A DNA stretch of 64,000 bases from Marinithermofilum abyssi. GTDB lineage: Bacteria > Bacillota > Bacilli > Thermoactinomycetales > DSM-45169. Under the pieces are notes generated by a model. The model had not been told where the DNA came from and ran no database searches. It saw only the letters and a list, made by a program, of their open reading frames with translations. Both the position numbers and the translations under genes were made by a program. Shown here one piece after another: positions 9,341 to 17,966 of this stretch (positions within the stretch are counted from its first letter, which is position 1; each line of letters starts with the position of its first letter). The stretch spans positions 149,199-213,198 of the forward strand of contig NZ_BMHQ01000001.1 in the NCBI RefSeq assembly GCF_014641195.1, read 5' to 3'.

Positions 9341-10511
9341 GTCCATCCTCCTTTACCTCCAACACGCGGTCAAAGGACTTTCGCATCGCTGCGGGTACGG
9401 CGGTTTCTCCTTCCTTGAACCGGTACAAAAAGACAGCCTGTCCCGCCTCCCGCAGACGCCGCGCTTCCCGGAAGGCTTCTTCCCGGGCCTTCGGAGAGTA
9501 GGCCAGCGCGATCCGTTCCCCTTCCCGATCAAAAGAGGGGCTCGCTTCCATCAGCCGATCTGTTTTCAGACCGAATCCCGTCGCCGGGGTGGGCCGGTCA
9601 AACTGCTCCAGCAACCGGTCATAGCGGCCGCCGCTCACCAGGTAGGCCCCTTTGGCGGAACCGTACCCTTCAAAGTAGATGCCCGTATAGTAATCCAGGC
9701 TGCCAACCAGACTCAGGTCCAGTACCACATGTCCGGCTGCGCCCATATCCTCCAAAGCGTCCCACATCGCTTCCAAGTGGCTGACGGCTTCCCGTGTCCG
9801 GCCGGTATGGGCCAGATCCCGCAATACCGTCAGCTGCTCCCGGTTTCCCCGAATTCGGAGCAGGGAGAGCAGATTTTCTTCATCTTCTTTCGGCAGCTGG
9901 AAACGGCGCACTTGGTTTCGATAAGCCACAAAATTGCGCTGTCCCAGGCTCTCTTTCAACAGAGCGGCCTGGGAACGATCCGTCAGGCGTTCACTCAGCA
10001 GACCATCCAGCAGCCCGATATGTCCCACAACGATTTGCAGGGGCTCAATCTCGCAAGCTTGCAGCGCCTCCATCGCCAAAGCGACCACTTCCGCATCCGC
10101 TTCAGGTGAAGCATCTCCCACCAGCTCCACACCGGATTGGTAAAACTCTGCATTGCGTCCCGCTTCGTTTTCCTGGGCACGGAACACATTGGCATGGTAA
10201 TAGAGGCGCAACGGCAACGGCTCCTCCCTAAGCATGGAGGCAACCACCCGAGCAATCGGAGCGGTTTGGTCCGGCCGCAGCACCAAGGTTTGTCCGTCCC
10301 GATCCAACAGCTTGAACAATTTATGTTCCTCAATGGCGCTCGCACCGCCCACTGTCTCAAAATATTCCAAAGTTGGGGTGATCACTTCCCGATACCCCCA
10401 GCGCTCGAAGCATACCCGCACACGCTCTTCCACGGCCCGCTTCTTTTCGGCCACACGCGGGGGGAAATCGCGAACACCCGTCGGTTTTTCAAACTCTCGC
10501 GGCTTCGCCAT
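9327..10511 (-). CDS. hisZ: ATP phosphoribosyltransferase regulatory subunit
   Basis: 394 residues from ATG 10511; a GTG four codons earlier overlaps the AGGGAG site and is less likely. It is a histidyl-tRNA-synthetase paralogue without tRNA charging activity that forms the hetero-octamer with short HisG and gives histidine feedback. Motifs include PTGVRDFPP near the start, the class II core ([25 protein letters not shown]) and [11 protein letters not shown]. It is the first gene of the operon, overlapping hisG. Confidence 0.92.
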   Translation of the reverse strand: MAKPREFEKPTGVRDFPPRVAEKKRAVEERVRVCFERWGYREVITPTLEYFETVGGASAIEEHKLFKLLDRDGQTLVLRPDQTAPIARVVASMLREEPLPLRLYYHANVFRAQENEAGRNAEFYQSGVELVGDASPEADAEVVALAMEALQACEIEPLQIVVGHIGLLDGLLSERLTDRSQAALLKESLGQRNFVAYRNQVRRFQLPKEDEENLLSLLRIRGNREQLTVLRDLAHTGRTREAVSHLEAMWDALEDMGAAGHVVLDLSLVGSLDYYTGIYFEGYGSAKGAYLVSGGRYDRLLEQFDRPTPATGFGLKTDRLMEASPSFDREGERIALAYSPKAREEAFREARRLREAGQAVFLYRFKEGETAVPAAMRKSFDRVLEVKEDGHVRI

Positions 10512-10542
10512 GATTTTGTCCACTCCCTGAACCTTAAAAATA

Positions 10543-10566
10543 CTTTAGTCTGCTAATGAACTAAAG
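10543..10566 (-). promoter_or_regulatory. Candidate repressor operator in the his leader
   Basis: An inverted repeat CTTTAGT...ACTAAAG with a 10-nt centre lies about 12-35 nt downstream of the expected transcription start and before hisZ. Position and symmetry suit a repressor of the HisR/YerC (TrpR-like) type, but the binding protein is a guess. Confidence 0.4.
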
Positions 10567-10584
10567 GAACCGGTTTTTCCTAGT

Positions 10585-10613
10585 AGTGTAACATTGCCCC
10601 CAGAAATCGTCAA
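10585..10613 (-). promoter_or_regulatory. Promoter of the histidine operon
   Basis: Minus strand TTGACG at 10613-10608, a 17-nt spacer, and TACACT at 10590-10585. No T-box or other leader RNA was recognised between it and hisZ. Confidence 0.65.
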
Positions 10614-10695
10614 CGCGGCGATCCTATGGTTCTCAACAGATACTGTGCAAAGACTCGCAACCTTGCAGTGATGTGACAGCGGTCGGCTCTTCTTC

Positions 10696-11274
10696 TTAAG
10701 AATTTCCGGAGCCCTCACGCCGGCGAAGCCATTCCGCCAGTTCTTTCAATGCTACCACCCGGTAAGAGAAGCGTTCCCGTTCTGCAGGGAGCATCTCTGC
10801 CAACGTGCGATGCTCTCCTTCCGGCACAAAGAGCGCGTCGAAAGGAAAACCCGGGTCCGGTGTCACGCCGGCGGGCAAAGATTCCAGTAGCCGCCCCCTC
10901 GTCCGGGCGGAGAAAAAGACTTCCTCCCCGTCCCACAATAATCCGATGCCGCCTTCAAACCAAGCTTGTCGTGTCTCGCCGGCGAGCAGCTTCATCACTC
11001 CCCGATAGCCGATCCCCTGAAACACACGCTTGGACAGCACACCCGGAAACTGATGATAAGCAGCAAAAAAGATGCCTGCATCATCCACCATCGCCCGGTC
11101 CACTCCCATTCCCCGCACTTGACGCAGCTTCTCCCGTGTCACATGTTCGATGGAGCCCGCATCCGGTTCGGAGATGTCCAAGGCAATGGGAACGACTTCA
11201 ATTCCGTACTGGGACAATACCCGTTTCGATTCCTTGATTTTTCCTTCATTTTGTGTTGCAAAAGGCAATTTCAC
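10696..11274 (-). CDS. RdgB/HAM1-type non-canonical purine NTP pyrophosphatase
   Basis: 192 residues from GTG 11274 (site GGAG, 8 nt away); a GTG three codons earlier is also possible. The family hydrolyses XTP and ITP to keep deaminated bases out of DNA. Motifs: FATQNEGKIKE at the start (usual form is TxNxxKxxE), EPDAGSIEHV, DDAGIFFAAYHQFPGVLS (substrate pocket), and PFDALFVPEG near the end (usual form FGYDPxFxP). The middle DDSG motif reads DDAG and the substrate motif is divergent, so specificity may differ from canonical RdgB. Confidence 0.75.
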   Translation of the reverse strand: MKLPFATQNEGKIKESKRVLSQYGIEVVPIALDISEPDAGSIEHVTREKLRQVRGMGVDRAMVDDAGIFFAAYHQFPGVLSKRVFQGIGYRGVMKLLAGETRQAWFEGGIGLLWDGEEVFFSARTRGRLLESLPAGVTPDPGFPFDALFVPEGEHRTLAEMLPAERERFSYRVVALKELAEWLRRREGSGNS

Positions 11275-11675
11275 TCGTCTCACTCCGTTTCCGCCCCTTC
11301 ATTATACTCAAAAAAAAACGCACCGCCTCGAATATATAAATGGGAGCCTAAGGTTTGTCTGATCCTTTGTTACAGGGGAGCCGGTCCGGTGTGAGCGTCT
11401 CCGATCTCTTACAAAAAGCGCATAGCGAGATCAGGGAGCGGAGCGACCTTGGCGAGACTTGTACTCTGTGAGTGCAAAGGATCTTCACCGACCACACCGA
11501 CCCTACCATCTATCGAAAAAGCTTAATTTACCAGACACGCCTTAGCCCGAGAGGGCTATGGCACCGGTTCTTTTCTCAAGTACAATGAAAAGGATGAAAC
11601 ATCCGGGGGAATAGGTTATAAAGACGTGATACACTTTCCCTTTAGAAAAGGAGAAAGGTTGAGGAGGAGAACACG
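11275..11675. other. Gap containing dispersed repeat R1
   Basis: About 400 nt with no credible gene. Half of it is the R1 element at 11352-11544; the rest holds no feature I recognise apart from the ribosome binding site of the small gene that follows. Confidence 0.5.
11352..11544 (+). repeat. Dispersed repeat R1, long copy
   Basis: Begins GGTTTGTCTGATCCTTTG and ends CAGACACGCCTTA, matching 24521-24657 over both halves. This copy has about 50 nt extra in the middle. It contains two pairs of complementary blocks in interleaved order: GATCCTTTG, then GGTCCGGTGTGA, then CAAAGGATC, then ACACCGACC. Confidence 0.7.
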
Positions 11676-11819
11676 ATGGAGCAATGGGGGAATTTTTTCA
11701 CGTATATCGGGATCGCCATGGGGATCGGCGGTATTTTTCTTCGCATTCGCGACCGCAGTGCCGGGTTGGAACTGGCCGCACTGGGAGCGTTGTGTCTGTT
11801 GATCGGCTGGTTGGCATGA
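11676..11819 (+). CDS. Small hydrophobic membrane protein, 47 residues
   Basis: ATG at 11676 after a strong GAGGAGGAGA site; 47 residues. Two hydrophobic segments (about 8-21, TYIGIAMGIGGIFL; and 31-46, LELAALGALCLLIGWL) are separated by a charged turn RIRDRSAG, giving a helical-hairpin membrane protein. No family recognised. It stands alone on the plus strand between the RdgB-like gene and mtnA, and a short hairpin follows it. Confidence 0.6.
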   Translation: MEQWGNFFTYIGIAMGIGGIFLRIRDRSAGLELAALGALCLLIGWLA

Positions 11820-11836
11820 TTATACCCATGAGGAAT

Positions 11837-11862
11837 AAGCCCGCTGCAACGGCGGGCGTTCA
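11837..11862 (+). terminator. Hairpin between the small membrane gene and mtnA
   Basis: GCCCGC (11839-11844) and GCGGGC (11852-11857) with a TGCAACG loop, followed by GTTCATATTT. It is placed to end both convergent transcripts. Confidence 0.5.
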
Positions 11863-11882
11863 TATTTACTGAGATTTCACGA

Positions 11883-12968
11883 TCATTTTTCCGCTATAGT
11901 CTGTTTATGAAGAACGACCCGGCGCAGCCCTTCTTTATCCCGCGGGTCAACGATGCCATTCTCGGTGATGATGGCCGTGACGTATTCCGCCGGGGTGACA
12001 TCAAAGGCAGGATTGTATACCTGGACTCCCTCCGGGGCGGTCGCTTTGCCAAACCCGCAGGTGATCTCTTCTGCCGCCCTTTCTTCAATGGGAATCTCCG
12101 CTCCCGTCGGGGTGCCGAGATCGATGGAGGATGTGGGAGCAGCCACGTAAAAGGGAATACCGTGAGCTTTGGCCAATACTGCCACACTGTACGTGCCGAT
12201 TTTGTTGGCAACGTCCCCGTTGGCAGCCACCCGGTCCGTCCCCACGATCACAACTTGCACTTTGCCTTCTTTCATTACTGCTCCAGCCATGTTGTCACAG
12301 ATCAGTGTCACATCCAAGCCCGCCTGTTGCAACTCAAACGCCGTCAGCCGAGACCCTTGCAACACGGGCCGCGTCTCATCCGCATACACTTTCAGCTTCC
12401 AGCCCCGTTCATGGGCCAGATACATCGGAGCCAAGGCCGTGCCGTAAGCTGCCGTAGCCAGACCGCCGGCATTGCAATGGGTCAGGATGCCCATGCCGTC
12501 TTTCAACAACGTTAATGCATATTCACCGATCCGGCGGCAGACCTCGGCATCTTCCCGGTGAATGGCCCGTGCCTCAGCCAGAATCGCCGCTTTTAGTTCT
12601 TCTACTGATCGGCTGCGCAGGGTTTCCACTTTCGCCGCTGTCCGTTTCAACGCCCAAGAGAGGTTGACCGCTGTCGGACGAGCGGCATTGAGATCGTCGA
12701 CCAACCGGGGAAGCTCCTGCCAAAAAGCGTCCTCTTCCCCATCTTGAAAGTTGCGCATTCCCAGATACAAACCGTACACCGCCGCAATCCCGATGGCGGG
12801 AGCTCCCCGCACAGCCAAGTGAACGATGGCCTCTCGCACTTCTTCCGCTGTGGTGATCTGGAGAACCACTTTTTCCGCGGGCAGACGGCGCTGATCCAAC
12901 AGCGCCAAATAATCCCCCTTCCACTCGAGGGAAAGAGGATGCGGCGGGGTCCATACCGGCTGGGTCAT
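11883..12968 (-). CDS. mtnA: S-methyl-5-thioribose-1-phosphate isomerase
   Basis: 361 residues from ATG 12968, which overlaps the mtnK stop by 4 nt and follows AGGAGGTGC; the longer open frame upstream is mtnK in another frame. It converts methylthioribose 1-phosphate to methylthioribulose 1-phosphate. The catalytic Cys is in [10 protein letters not shown] and the Asp in [10 protein letters not shown], and [10 protein letters not shown] is the usual N-terminal motif. Confidence 0.95.
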   Translation of the reverse strand: MTQPVWTPPHPLSLEWKGDYLALLDQRRLPAEKVVLQITTAEEVREAIVHLAVRGAPAIGIAAVYGLYLGMRNFQDGEEDAFWQELPRLVDDLNAARPTAVNLSWALKRTAAKVETLRSRSVEELKAAILAEARAIHREDAEVCRRIGEYALTLLKDGMGILTHCNAGGLATAAYGTALAPMYLAHERGWKLKVYADETRPVLQGSRLTAFELQQAGLDVTLICDNMAGAVMKEGKVQVVIVGTDRVAANGDVANKIGTYSVAVLAKAHGIPFYVAAPTSSIDLGTPTGAEIPIEERAAEEITCGFGKATAPEGVQVYNPAFDVTPAEYVTAIITENGIVDPRDKEGLRRVVLHKQTIAEK

Positions 12969-14194
12969 GCTTGCACCTCCTGTTTGGAGGCGATGGAACA
13001 AACCAGACGGAGTACATCCTCTGCGCTGTGCAGATTTCGCCGTCGCAATACCAAGGCCTTCCCTACTTCCAATGCCAGCTTTTCCGCTTTGGCCCGTTCC
13101 GACGCATCCTCGAGCGACTCCAGATCCGCCACCGGCGCCAAACCGATCACCCGGCGCATCATCTTGCATCCGGCGAAACCCGCCGCATCCTGCAGCACCT
13201 GGTGTATCACATCATCCAAAAAGCCGGGAGCGGTCCACATCGGATCCGTCACGTGCTCTTGCCACAATGCCCGGAAGCGGGACTCAAATCCAGTCCACAT
13301 CGCTTCAGCCGTGTCCCTGATCCATTCCCGGTAGGATCGTATTTCTTCCGCATCCCCCGGATGTCCCTCCTGGGAGACATAGGAAAGGAAGAAGTTGGCC
13401 CACAATGCCCCCACGTCAAAGCCCATCGGCCCGTAAAAAGCGAATTCCGGATCAATCACCTTGGTGCTTTCAGCGGTAACCATGATCGACCCCGTATGCA
13501 AATCCCCGTGCAGGAGCGCCTGTGCCCGAGCCATAAACGCTTCCTTCAGCTGAGCCACTTCCCGCTTCAAACCCTCGTTCTTCCAAATGGACTCCACTTC
13601 TTCCCGGATCAAAGGGTTGAAAGAGTTGGTTTCCGCATCATAATAAGGATCGGTAAACACCAATTTTTCGGTAATATCACACATTTCCGGATTGATAAAT
13701 TGGCGGACACGCGCTTTTTTCTCCGCCGGAGTCAGTGCATACTCCGAACTGAAAAAGAGAGTTCGGGCCAAAAAAGCAGCCATATCCTCCGCCAGCCGGG
13801 GGTAGCGGGTGCGCCCGATCATCCCTTTTCGCAGAATGATATGATCGGATAAATCCTCCATCACGGTCAACGCCTGCTCCCTGTCACTGGCAAACACCTT
13901 GGGAACCAATCCCGGTGCCCACTGGTTGTAAAGTTGGAGCGCTTCTCCTTCAATTCGCGCCCGGTCCAGCGTCAGCGGCCAGGACTCGCCCACCACCCGG
14001 GCGTAAGGCAACGCCTGCTTGATGATGACACTCCGGCCCGACGCAGGATCGACGATATGAAAAACCAGATTCAAATTCCCATCGCCGATTTCCCGATTTT
14101 CCAGCACCGCTTCTTCCGGAAACACTCCTTCCAATCGGCGTGCGTAATTCACCGCGGTCTGTTCGTTCAGTGCCTGATAAGCCTCCCCCATCAT
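12965..14194 (-). CDS. mtnK: Methylthioribose kinase
   Basis: 409 residues, a protein-kinase-like fold that phosphorylates methylthioribose with ATP. Visible: [11 protein letters not shown] (nucleotide loop), the catalytic [10 protein letters not shown] and the metal motif [25 protein letters not shown] precedes the start. It lies between mtnD and mtnA with a 15-nt gap and a 4-nt overlap respectively, so the three are one operon. Confidence 0.95.
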   Translation of the reverse strand: MMGEAYQALNEQTAVNYARRLEGVFPEEAVLENREIGDGNLNLVFHIVDPASGRSVIIKQALPYARVVGESWPLTLDRARIEGEALQLYNQWAPGLVPKVFASDREQALTVMEDLSDHIILRKGMIGRTRYPRLAEDMAAFLARTLFFSSEYALTPAEKKARVRQFINPEMCDITEKLVFTDPYYDAETNSFNPLIREEVESIWKNEGLKREVAQLKEAFMARAQALLHGDLHTGSIMVTAESTKVIDPEFAFYGPMGFDVGALWANFFLSYVSQEGHPGDAEEIRSYREWIRDTAEAMWTGFESRFRALWQEHVTDPMWTAPGFLDDVIHQVLQDAAGFAGCKMMRRVIGLAPVADLESLEDASERAKAEKLALEVGKALVLRRRNLHSAEDVLRLVCSIASKQEVQA

Positions 14195-14209
14195 CGGTAC
14201 CCCCTTTAA

Positions 14210-14767
14210 TCACTTCATGCGAGATGATTCCTTGACAAAAGCCGGATCCTGATATGGATGGGCCACCCAGCCGGAAGGATCGATAAACAGCCGCACGGCA
14301 ACTACCCGGCGATTCTCCATCAACGTAAAGAAATGGGGTGTGTTTTCCGGGACGGAGATCACGTCTCCGGCGGACAGTTCTACGTCAAAATAACCCGTTT
14401 CCTCATCCCCCTTGATGGTGAAAATACCGTTGCCTGCCGTAATCGCCCGCACCTCATCTTCGGTATGGGTGTGGACATTTTCAAACTTCTTGAGCAGCTC
14501 ATCCAAGTTGGGGGTCTCCTCGGACAGGGAAACGATATCCCATTGCACATATCCGCGCCGCTGGGCCAATGAACGGATCTCCTCTTCATACGTCCGCAGG
14601 ATTTCTTCTTTCTCCTCGTCCGTCAGATTGAATTTCTCCTGTAAGGATTCCGGCAGCTTTTCCGGATCCCAGTGCTCATACAGCACCTCTTGGCGTTCCA
14701 GAAAATCGCGCACCTCCGCCTCGCCTGCCAAACGTTCCCCTGTATTGCGAATATGAATCTGTGCCAT
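14210..14767 (-). CDS. mtnD: Acireductone dioxygenase
   Basis: 185 residues, a cupin. It oxidises the acireductone intermediate to the keto acid precursor of methionine (Fe form). The four metal ligands are H99, H101, E105 (VHTHTEDE) and H145 (NTPHFFTL). It is the first gene of mtnD-K-A. GGAAAGGGG precedes the start. Confidence 0.95.
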   Translation of the reverse strand: MAQIHIRNTGERLAGEAEVRDFLERQEVLYEHWDPEKLPESLQEKFNLTDEEKEEILRTYEEEIRSLAQRRGYVQWDIVSLSEETPNLDELLKKFENVHTHTEDEVRAITAGNGIFTIKGDEETGYFDVELSAGDVISVPENTPHFFTLMENRRVVAVRLFIDPSGWVAHPYQDPAFVKESSRMK

Positions 14768-14876
14768 GCTGATCCCCTTTCCTTCACCTTTTTCTTTGCA
14801 ATTATTGCCTGCCGTGATCCCCTGGTTACATCACGGGCCGCCATAATGAATATATTTCGACCGCAGGGCCGGCAGC

Positions 14877-14918
14877 TTGATGACAAACCTTTATAATCGC
14901 TTCGACTCTTTTGCCCAT
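14877..14918 (+). repeat. Dispersed repeat R3, copy 1
   Basis: 42 nt that match 39679-39720 with 3 differences, including the block GCTTCGACTCTTTTGCCCAT. Both copies are intergenic. Confidence 0.7.
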
Positions 14919-15007
14919 TGCTCCCTTTCCTCCGACGCAGAAGTTATACTGTCCGCTCCAAGTGATTCAACGAGACGCGGCACAATGCGAAAGTGCACTC
15001 AAAAAGT

Positions 15008-15068
15008 ACAAGCACCCACAGGGCACACGTCACGCCTTGGTCGCAAGCTCCCAGGTCGTGCTATGCGC
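15008..15068 (+). repeat. Dispersed repeat R2, copy 2
   Basis: A 26-nt stretch at 15013-15038 is identical to 24493-24518, and the following CCAGGTCGTGCTATG resembles the copy at 481-545. Confidence 0.7.
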
Positions 15069-15183
15069 CGCTTTTTGTCTCGTCTCCTCTCTTGTCGCTG
15101 AGTTCGTGCACATTCCGAGAAACTTTGTCAGCAGCCTCTCGACTGCAAGGTCGGCTTTTTCCTGTCTTCCCCTTGCAGGTCCC

Positions 15184-15843
15184 TCATCGCCTGTGTTCCA
15201 GCATCCATTGCTGAACCTGATATGCAAACAAAAACTCGAAAGCTTCCAAATGCCGCTTGGCAGAAAAGGCGCTGTCTCCCCATACGTAAATACCGTGGTT
15301 GCGGATGAGAACACCCGGAACACGGGCGCCGGCTGCTTTTTCTACCGCATGGGCCAACCGGCGAATATCGGCATCATTTTCTACGATGGGAACGGTAATC
15401 GAGGCTCCTTCATCCCAAACCCCCAACGCTTTTATCAGCTCATGGCGGGCAAAGGTGACCCCTCCTGCTTCAAAGCACCGATCCGACACCAGGTTATTAG
15501 CCACCGTATGTACGTGAAACACCGCCCGGCAATCGCTCCATTTGCGGTAAAGAGCTGTGTGAACCAACGTTTCCGCCGAAGGCTTCAGATGGGTCGGCAA
15601 AGTCGGCTTCCCTTCCAGATCCACCACCAGAAAATCTTCCGGGGTATGAATCGCCTTGTCTTTTCCGCTGGCGGTCACCGCCACCAGGGTATCTCCGTTT
15701 TCTCCCTCCACCCGAAGGGAGAGGTTGCCGGAAGTGGCGGGAAACCACCCTCGACCGGCAAATACCTCTTTGACCTCCCGCAACTGATCAAAGACGGCCT
15801 GCATTTTCTCCAGGGAAACATCCACTTTGGAATAGTTCAGCAT
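15184..15843 (-). CDS. mtnB: Methylthioribulose-1-phosphate dehydratase
   Basis: 219 residues from ATG 15843, preceded by GGTGA and 5 nt after the mtnX stop; the open frame extends to 15951 only inside mtnX. It belongs to the class II aldolase family. SGNLSLR binds the phosphate end, and the zinc histidines are in HVHT and the later RNHGIYVWG; the catalytic Glu is in PSAETLVHTALY. It is the third gene of mtnW-X-B. Confidence 0.94.
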   Translation of the reverse strand: MLNYSKVDVSLEKMQAVFDQLREVKEVFAGRGWFPATSGNLSLRVEGENGDTLVAVTASGKDKAIHTPEDFLVVDLEGKPTLPTHLKPSAETLVHTALYRKWSDCRAVFHVHTVANNLVSDRCFEAGGVTFARHELIKALGVWDEGASITVPIVENDADIRRLAHAVEKAAGARVPGVLIRNHGIYVWGDSAFSAKRHLEAFEFLFAYQVQQWMLEHRR

Positions 15844-15848
15844 TGACG

Positions 15849-16544
15849 TCACCGGGAATTCCCCCCTGTCAGCAAAAACTCCGATTTCAATATCTCGATC
15901 ACATCGGTAAACGTCGTAAAGGGACGATGTGGAAGATGCAAGTCCTGACATTTCTTCAACAGCAGATCCCGCGCGATGACCAAATCGGCCATCTTGGCGG
16001 CCGCCAAGTCGGTAATACTGTCACCGATCACGATTTTCGTCCGGCTGTTCGGATAGGAGCGCAACACCCTCGTCTTACACATCCCGCAATTTCCTTGCGG
16101 GCAATCTGCGTCACACGGATGGGGCCAAGTAATCCGAATCTGCTCCCCGCTGAAATCACTCCCGTTGCAATAGATATCCGCCTCGGAAATACCGAAAGGT
16201 TTCAAAATGGGATAGACAAAAAAGTCGATTCCCCCGCTGGTCACCAAAAAGCGGATCCCCTCCTCCCGGCAAAACCGGAGAAACTCCCCAAACCCGGGGC
16301 GGATCTCGACGCTGTCCACGGCATAACGAACGATTTCCTCGCAACGGGAGGCAGGCAACAGGGAAAAGAGACGCCCCACTCCTTCCCGAATGCTCACCCG
16401 CTGAGTCAGGATATCGTCCTTGATCGCCTTCCACCCCGGCGGGTCAAAGTGTTTAAGTATCCGGATGATGTTGTCGTTCACCGTGATCGTGCCATCAAAG
16501 TCGCAAAAAATCACCGGACGTTGGAGCGCAGTCGCTTGGTTCAA
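15849..16544 (-). CDS. mtnX: 2-hydroxy-3-keto-5-methylthiopentenyl-1-phosphate phosphatase
   Basis: 231 residues if it begins at TTG 16544, overlapping the mtnW stop (TTGA) with GGGGAG upstream; there is no ATG in the right place, and this gives the family length. HAD-type phosphatase: FCDFDGTIT at about residue 12 (nucleophile Asp), VTSGG in the middle and IGDSITDLAAA (metal ligands) near residue 180. A cysteine-rich CDADCPQGNCGMCK segment is a known feature of this family. Confidence 0.9.
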   Translation of the reverse strand: MNQATALQRPVIFCDFDGTITVNDNIIRILKHFDPPGWKAIKDDILTQRVSIREGVGRLFSLLPASRCEEIVRYAVDSVEIRPGFGEFLRFCREEGIRFLVTSGGIDFFVYPILKPFGISEADIYCNGSDFSGEQIRITWPHPCDADCPQGNCGMCKTRVLRSYPNSRTKIVIGDSITDLAAAKMADLVIARDLLLKKCQDLHLPHRPFTTFTDVIEILKSEFLLTGGNSR

Positions 16545-17767
16545 TGGACGAGCACTCCCCACTTTTCTATGGCTGTCCGAAGCTCCGGATGGTCCGCCGC
16601 CGCTTCCTCTAACGAGCGGCCTTCCGTCACGGCATCGATGGCAGCAATAAATGCTTTTCCACCGGCAGTGGAGCCCTGAGGATGTCCGTGAATGCCTCCG
16701 CCGGCGTTTACCAGTACATCGGTTCCAAAGTCCCGGTACAACACCGGCACCAATCCGGGATGAATCCCCGCGGCCGGTCCCGGCAATGCCCGGCGGTGAT
16801 GCGGCTGCTCCGACCGCAGGTGTTCCGCCACACCCAAAGCCTCCTCCCGAGGCATCGCTACCGATCCATAGGGGGAAGGATAAAGCACCATATCCGCCCC
16901 TGCCCACCGCATCAACTTGCCCAGGAGCAAGGGTGCAGACAATCCGTGATTCGGCGAGCTGTAGACCGCTCCCGCAAAAGCCGGATGGGCCATGATCGGA
17001 ACCGATATTTCCGGATGCGCCGCCAGCCGGTGCAAGATGTCAAAACCATAGGGGAGGACATTGAGAAGCAGGCAGGAAGCTCCCGCTTCCACCAGCCTTC
17101 GAGCCCGATCCACCAACTGATCCACAGGCCCCGTCAAGTTGACGGCATAGAGCGTTTTGACTCCAGTCTGTTCTTCCCGTTCCCGATTCAGCGCTGCAAA
17201 AGTTTTCACCCGTTCCACAGCCGGTGCCTGCTCATCGGCAAAGAAGATCTCATCATCCTTCACCAGATCCACTCCGCCGTCGATCTGGGCTTGATAGGCC
17301 TCTTTCAACTCTTCAAGGGACATCCCGATACACTGCTTAAATATGCTCATCAGAAGCGGACGGCCTTCCACACCCAGCCGCTCCCGCACCCCTTCCACAC
17401 CGAATCGGGGTCCGGGCAACTGCGCCTCAAATGCTTCCGGCAAGTCCACATCCACCAACTTAATGGAACCGTCCATCGACAATTTGCCGAAAACGGTGGT
17501 CAGCAAAGCAGGGATATCCGGGAGGACGTTGATTACGGGATATCCCACCGTAATCTCCCCGCGGGGAGTACCGTCCGCCGCCGGGGGAAGCTCTTTCACA
17601 TCCACGACTTGACCCAAATGTGGCGCCATCGTTTTCTGTTTGTCCGCGGGCAATTCCGTCCAAGTCCCCACGGTCAAGCCCACCGCGATGCTTTTGGCCT
17701 TTTTTTCCAGATCGGTAGCGCCTTCCACCCGATACGTAGTTACGATGAAATTCGCGTCTGCCGCCAT
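16541..17767 (-). CDS. mtnW: 2,3-diketo-5-methylthiopentyl-1-phosphate enolase (RuBisCO-like protein)
   Basis: 408 residues from ATG 17767, 9 nt after AAGGAG; TTG three codons earlier abuts that site. It is a type IV RuBisCO-like protein that enolises the diketone and does not fix CO2. GGVDLVKDDEIFF contains the Lys that is carbamylated and the metal-binding acids, and VNAGGGIHGHPQG is the phosphate loop. First gene of mtnW-X-B, divergent from pyrD. Confidence 0.94.
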   Translation of the reverse strand: MAADANFIVTTYRVEGATDLEKKAKSIAVGLTVGTWTELPADKQKTMAPHLGQVVDVKELPPAADGTPRGEITVGYPVINVLPDIPALLTTVFGKLSMDGSIKLVDVDLPEAFEAQLPGPRFGVEGVRERLGVEGRPLLMSIFKQCIGMSLEELKEAYQAQIDGGVDLVKDDEIFFADEQAPAVERVKTFAALNREREEQTGVKTLYAVNLTGPVDQLVDRARRLVEAGASCLLLNVLPYGFDILHRLAAHPEISVPIMAHPAFAGAVYSSPNHGLSAPLLLGKLMRWAGADMVLYPSPYGSVAMPREEALGVAEHLRSEQPHHRRALPGPAAGIHPGLVPVLYRDFGTDVLVNAGGGIHGHPQGSTAGGKAFIAAIDAVTEGRSLEEAAADHPELRTAIEKWGVLVH

Positions 17768-17966
17768 ATTTTTCAACTCCTTGGGATTACTCTATGTATT
17801 CGATCAATTCCATTCCTTTTTTAATATTATTGCTTTAAATCCTATCACATAACAGGGTTTTCAAGCCATACGCATTTCATAAATCGGATAAGAGACACCC
17901 CCGAAAAAATATGATATGCTACGTGAAAGAAACAAGATTGATAGTTTGTGAAAGGAATTACCCGAC

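Larger units (their letters stand above)
14768..15183. other. Gap between mtnB and mtnD with leader hairpin and repeats
   Basis: On the minus strand a CCGTGAT/ATCACGG hairpin (14836-14812) lies in the mtnD leader. I looked for a SAM riboswitch or T-box and saw neither. The remainder (14877-15150) is made of dispersed repeats R3 and R2 and their flanks. Confidence 0.5.

Noticed and set aside
11352-11544. CRISPR-like array from the repeated blocks
   Set aside because: The blocks are not regularly spaced and are not direct repeats with unique spacers; no cas gene is in the window.
14768-15183. SAM riboswitch or T-box upstream of mtnD
   Set aside because: None of the conserved core sequences could be found; only a small hairpin and repeats are present.
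16541-17767. True RuBisCO
   Set aside because: Sequence and neighbours (mtnX, mtnB) identify the RuBisCO-like enolase of methionine salvage.
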